From Bacteroidota bacterium (GTDB taxonomy: Bacteria; Bacteroidota; Ignavibacteria; SZUA-365), in assembly GCA_018224415.1 (NCBI GenBank), contig JAGTUZ010000292.1:1-13456 (forward strand): a stretch of DNA of 13,456 bases. The letters are read 5' to 3'. How positions within the stretch are numbered: the stretch's first letter is position 1; each line of letters starts with the position of its first letter. Made by a program: the position numbers and the translations under genes. Of this stretch, positions 12,563 to 13,456 are shown in pieces. The notes beneath the pieces are model-generated. The model saw nothing but the letters and a program-made list of their open reading frames with translations, did no database searches and had not been told where the DNA came from.

Positions 12563-13456
12563 ATGACTTCATTTCGACACATGTCACATGACGCGTATCG
12601 ACCGCTGTTGCGGGACGCTCTGCTCGTGTTGTGCCTCACGATGGTCGTTCAGACCGTTTCGGCCCAGCAAGGCGACGGTCCATTGCCACGCATCGGCAGC
12701 ATGGCCGACAGTGGGGAAATCCGTTACTTCCGCCTGTTTCCGGATATCGCCGCTCCGGATTCCGCGTTCGTGCAGGCGACGCCGGTGGAACTGACGATCA
12801 CGGTGCAGGATGGGGAAGACCGCCATCGTATCGTGCTCTCGGCCTGCGAGGCGGAGGTGTTCGGTCGTATCCTCCTGTCTTTCGAACAGCTCGCCCGCTC
12901 GGATGACGCGCTCGAGCAACTCCGCCGTCTCCTTCCCGAACCCGATCTGCAGCGCTGTTTCGTTTCCTTCATGCAAAAACGAGTGATGGCCTTTTCCGAT
13001 TTCCCCGCACTGGGAGGGAAGTCGCAACGGGTGCTCCTGCGCGATGGGTCCGAAGTAGAAGGAGTGCCCATGGCACTGACGGACAACGACCTCGCCATGT
13101 GGAGAGGGGGACAGCCATTCGATGTGCGGCAGATCGACGCCCTGCTCGAAATCATCCCGCTGAGCCACGTCGATAGCGTCCGTGGCAGCTTCTTCACGAA
13201 TTCCGCCGGTCATGGCTGGCTGAGCGGATTAATTGGCGCAGGCGCGACACTCTGGGCCATCGCGGAGCTACAGCGGGAGCCACGGTTAGGACCCGGTGGC
13301 ACCGGCACCACCGTCATTCCTCTCCCGGCGGCGGCTGTCCTCGCCGCTGGCATCGGCTATTGTTCCGGATTGCTCGGGGCTTCCATTGCTGGAGATCTCC
13401 GGGAGACGATCGCGTTTGACGGAAAGCATGGCGACATGGCGATGGAAGAATTGCAC
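12563..13456 (+). CDS. Secreted hypothetical protein with Gly-rich hydrophobic segments (3' end beyond window)
   Basis: An open frame of 298 codons from ATG 12563 (or the in-frame ATG 12581) to the right edge, no stop. No strong ribosome site precedes either start. A signal peptide is clear (basic LLRDALLVLCLTMVVQTVSA then QQ; cleavage after residue 34). Residues about 50-145 are mixed alpha/beta and unassigned. Residues about 155-207 (QRVLLRDGSEVEGVPM ... IPLSHVDSVR) resemble the small Sm-like beta-barrels found in secreted Bacteroidota proteins. Residues about 218-237 and 252-276 are hydrophobic and rich in Gly and Ala (LSGLIGAGATLWAIA; AAAVLAAGIGYCSGLLGASIAG), possibly a glycine-zipper membrane hairpin. 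Export past the inner membrane is inferred; function is unknown. It is divergent from the methyltransferase, with a short (68 bp) region between. Confidence 0.75.
   Translation, partial: MTSFRHMSHDAYRPLLRDALLVLCLTMVVQTVSAQQGDGPLPRIGSMADSGEIRYFRLFPDIAAPDSAFVQATPVELTITVQDGEDRHRIVLSACEAEVFGRILLSFEQLARSDDALEQLRRLLPEPDLQRCFVSFMQKRVMAFSDFPALGGKSQRVLLRDGSEVEGVPMALTDNDLAMWRGGQPFDVRQIDALLEIIPLSHVDSVRGSFFTNSAGHGWLSGLIGAGATLWAIAELQREPRLGPGGTGTTVIPLPAAAVLAAGIGYCSGLLGASIAGDLRETIAFDGKHGDMAMEELH

Overview
The window looks like a chromosomal piece from a GC-rich member of the Bacteroidota/FCB superphylum, most like Ignavibacteria or Kapabacteria. The main evidence is the truncated secreted protein at the left edge. 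Its tail runs PLPVELSAFDV...LRWKTETELQNFGFEI, the type of segment that precedes a type IX secretion (Por) sorting tail in these groups. Most genes carry good GGAG-type ribosome sites. There are no mobile elements, tRNAs, rRNAs or CRISPR arrays. The phylum call is inference from protein style, not from a marker gene.

Layout. (1) Positions 1-979, minus: a secreted T9SS-type protein, cut by the edge. (2) Positions 1106-8522, minus: a seven-gene, probably co-transcribed set. In transcription order it encodes a membrane-anchored GcvH-like protein, a four-cluster ferredoxin subunit (HybA-like), a polytopic NrfD/HybB-family quinone-linked membrane subunit, a soluble GcvH-like protein with an N-terminal Cys motif, a histidine kinase whose periplasmic domain carries c-haem motifs, a sigma-54 response regulator with all motifs intact, and an archaemetzincin. 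(3) Positions 8571-8964: a 394-bp AT-rich divergent regulatory region. (4) Positions 8965-11780, plus: a second NtrC-type regulator with damaged sigma-54 motifs, translationally coupled to a YfcC/DcuC-type carrier. (5) Positions 11733-12494, minus: a SAM methyltransferase convergent with the carrier. (6) From 12563, plus: a secreted hypothetical protein, cut by the right edge.

How they may work together (inference). The NrfD and ferredoxin subunits would exchange electrons between the quinone pool and a cytoplasmic partner not encoded here. Two non-canonical GcvH-like proteins accompany them. Both appear to lack the lipoyl lysine, so they are probably structural or binding modules, not lipoate carriers. 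The kinase would report the periplasmic redox state through its haems to its overlapping sigma-54 regulator, which could feed back on the set. A sigma-54-like element at 8589-8604 lies just upstream of the first gene, with two similar 14-bp imperfect palindromes about 134 and 213 bp upstream of the predicted start, as expected for enhancer sites. This compact redox module with haem-based two-component control is the most interesting content of the window.
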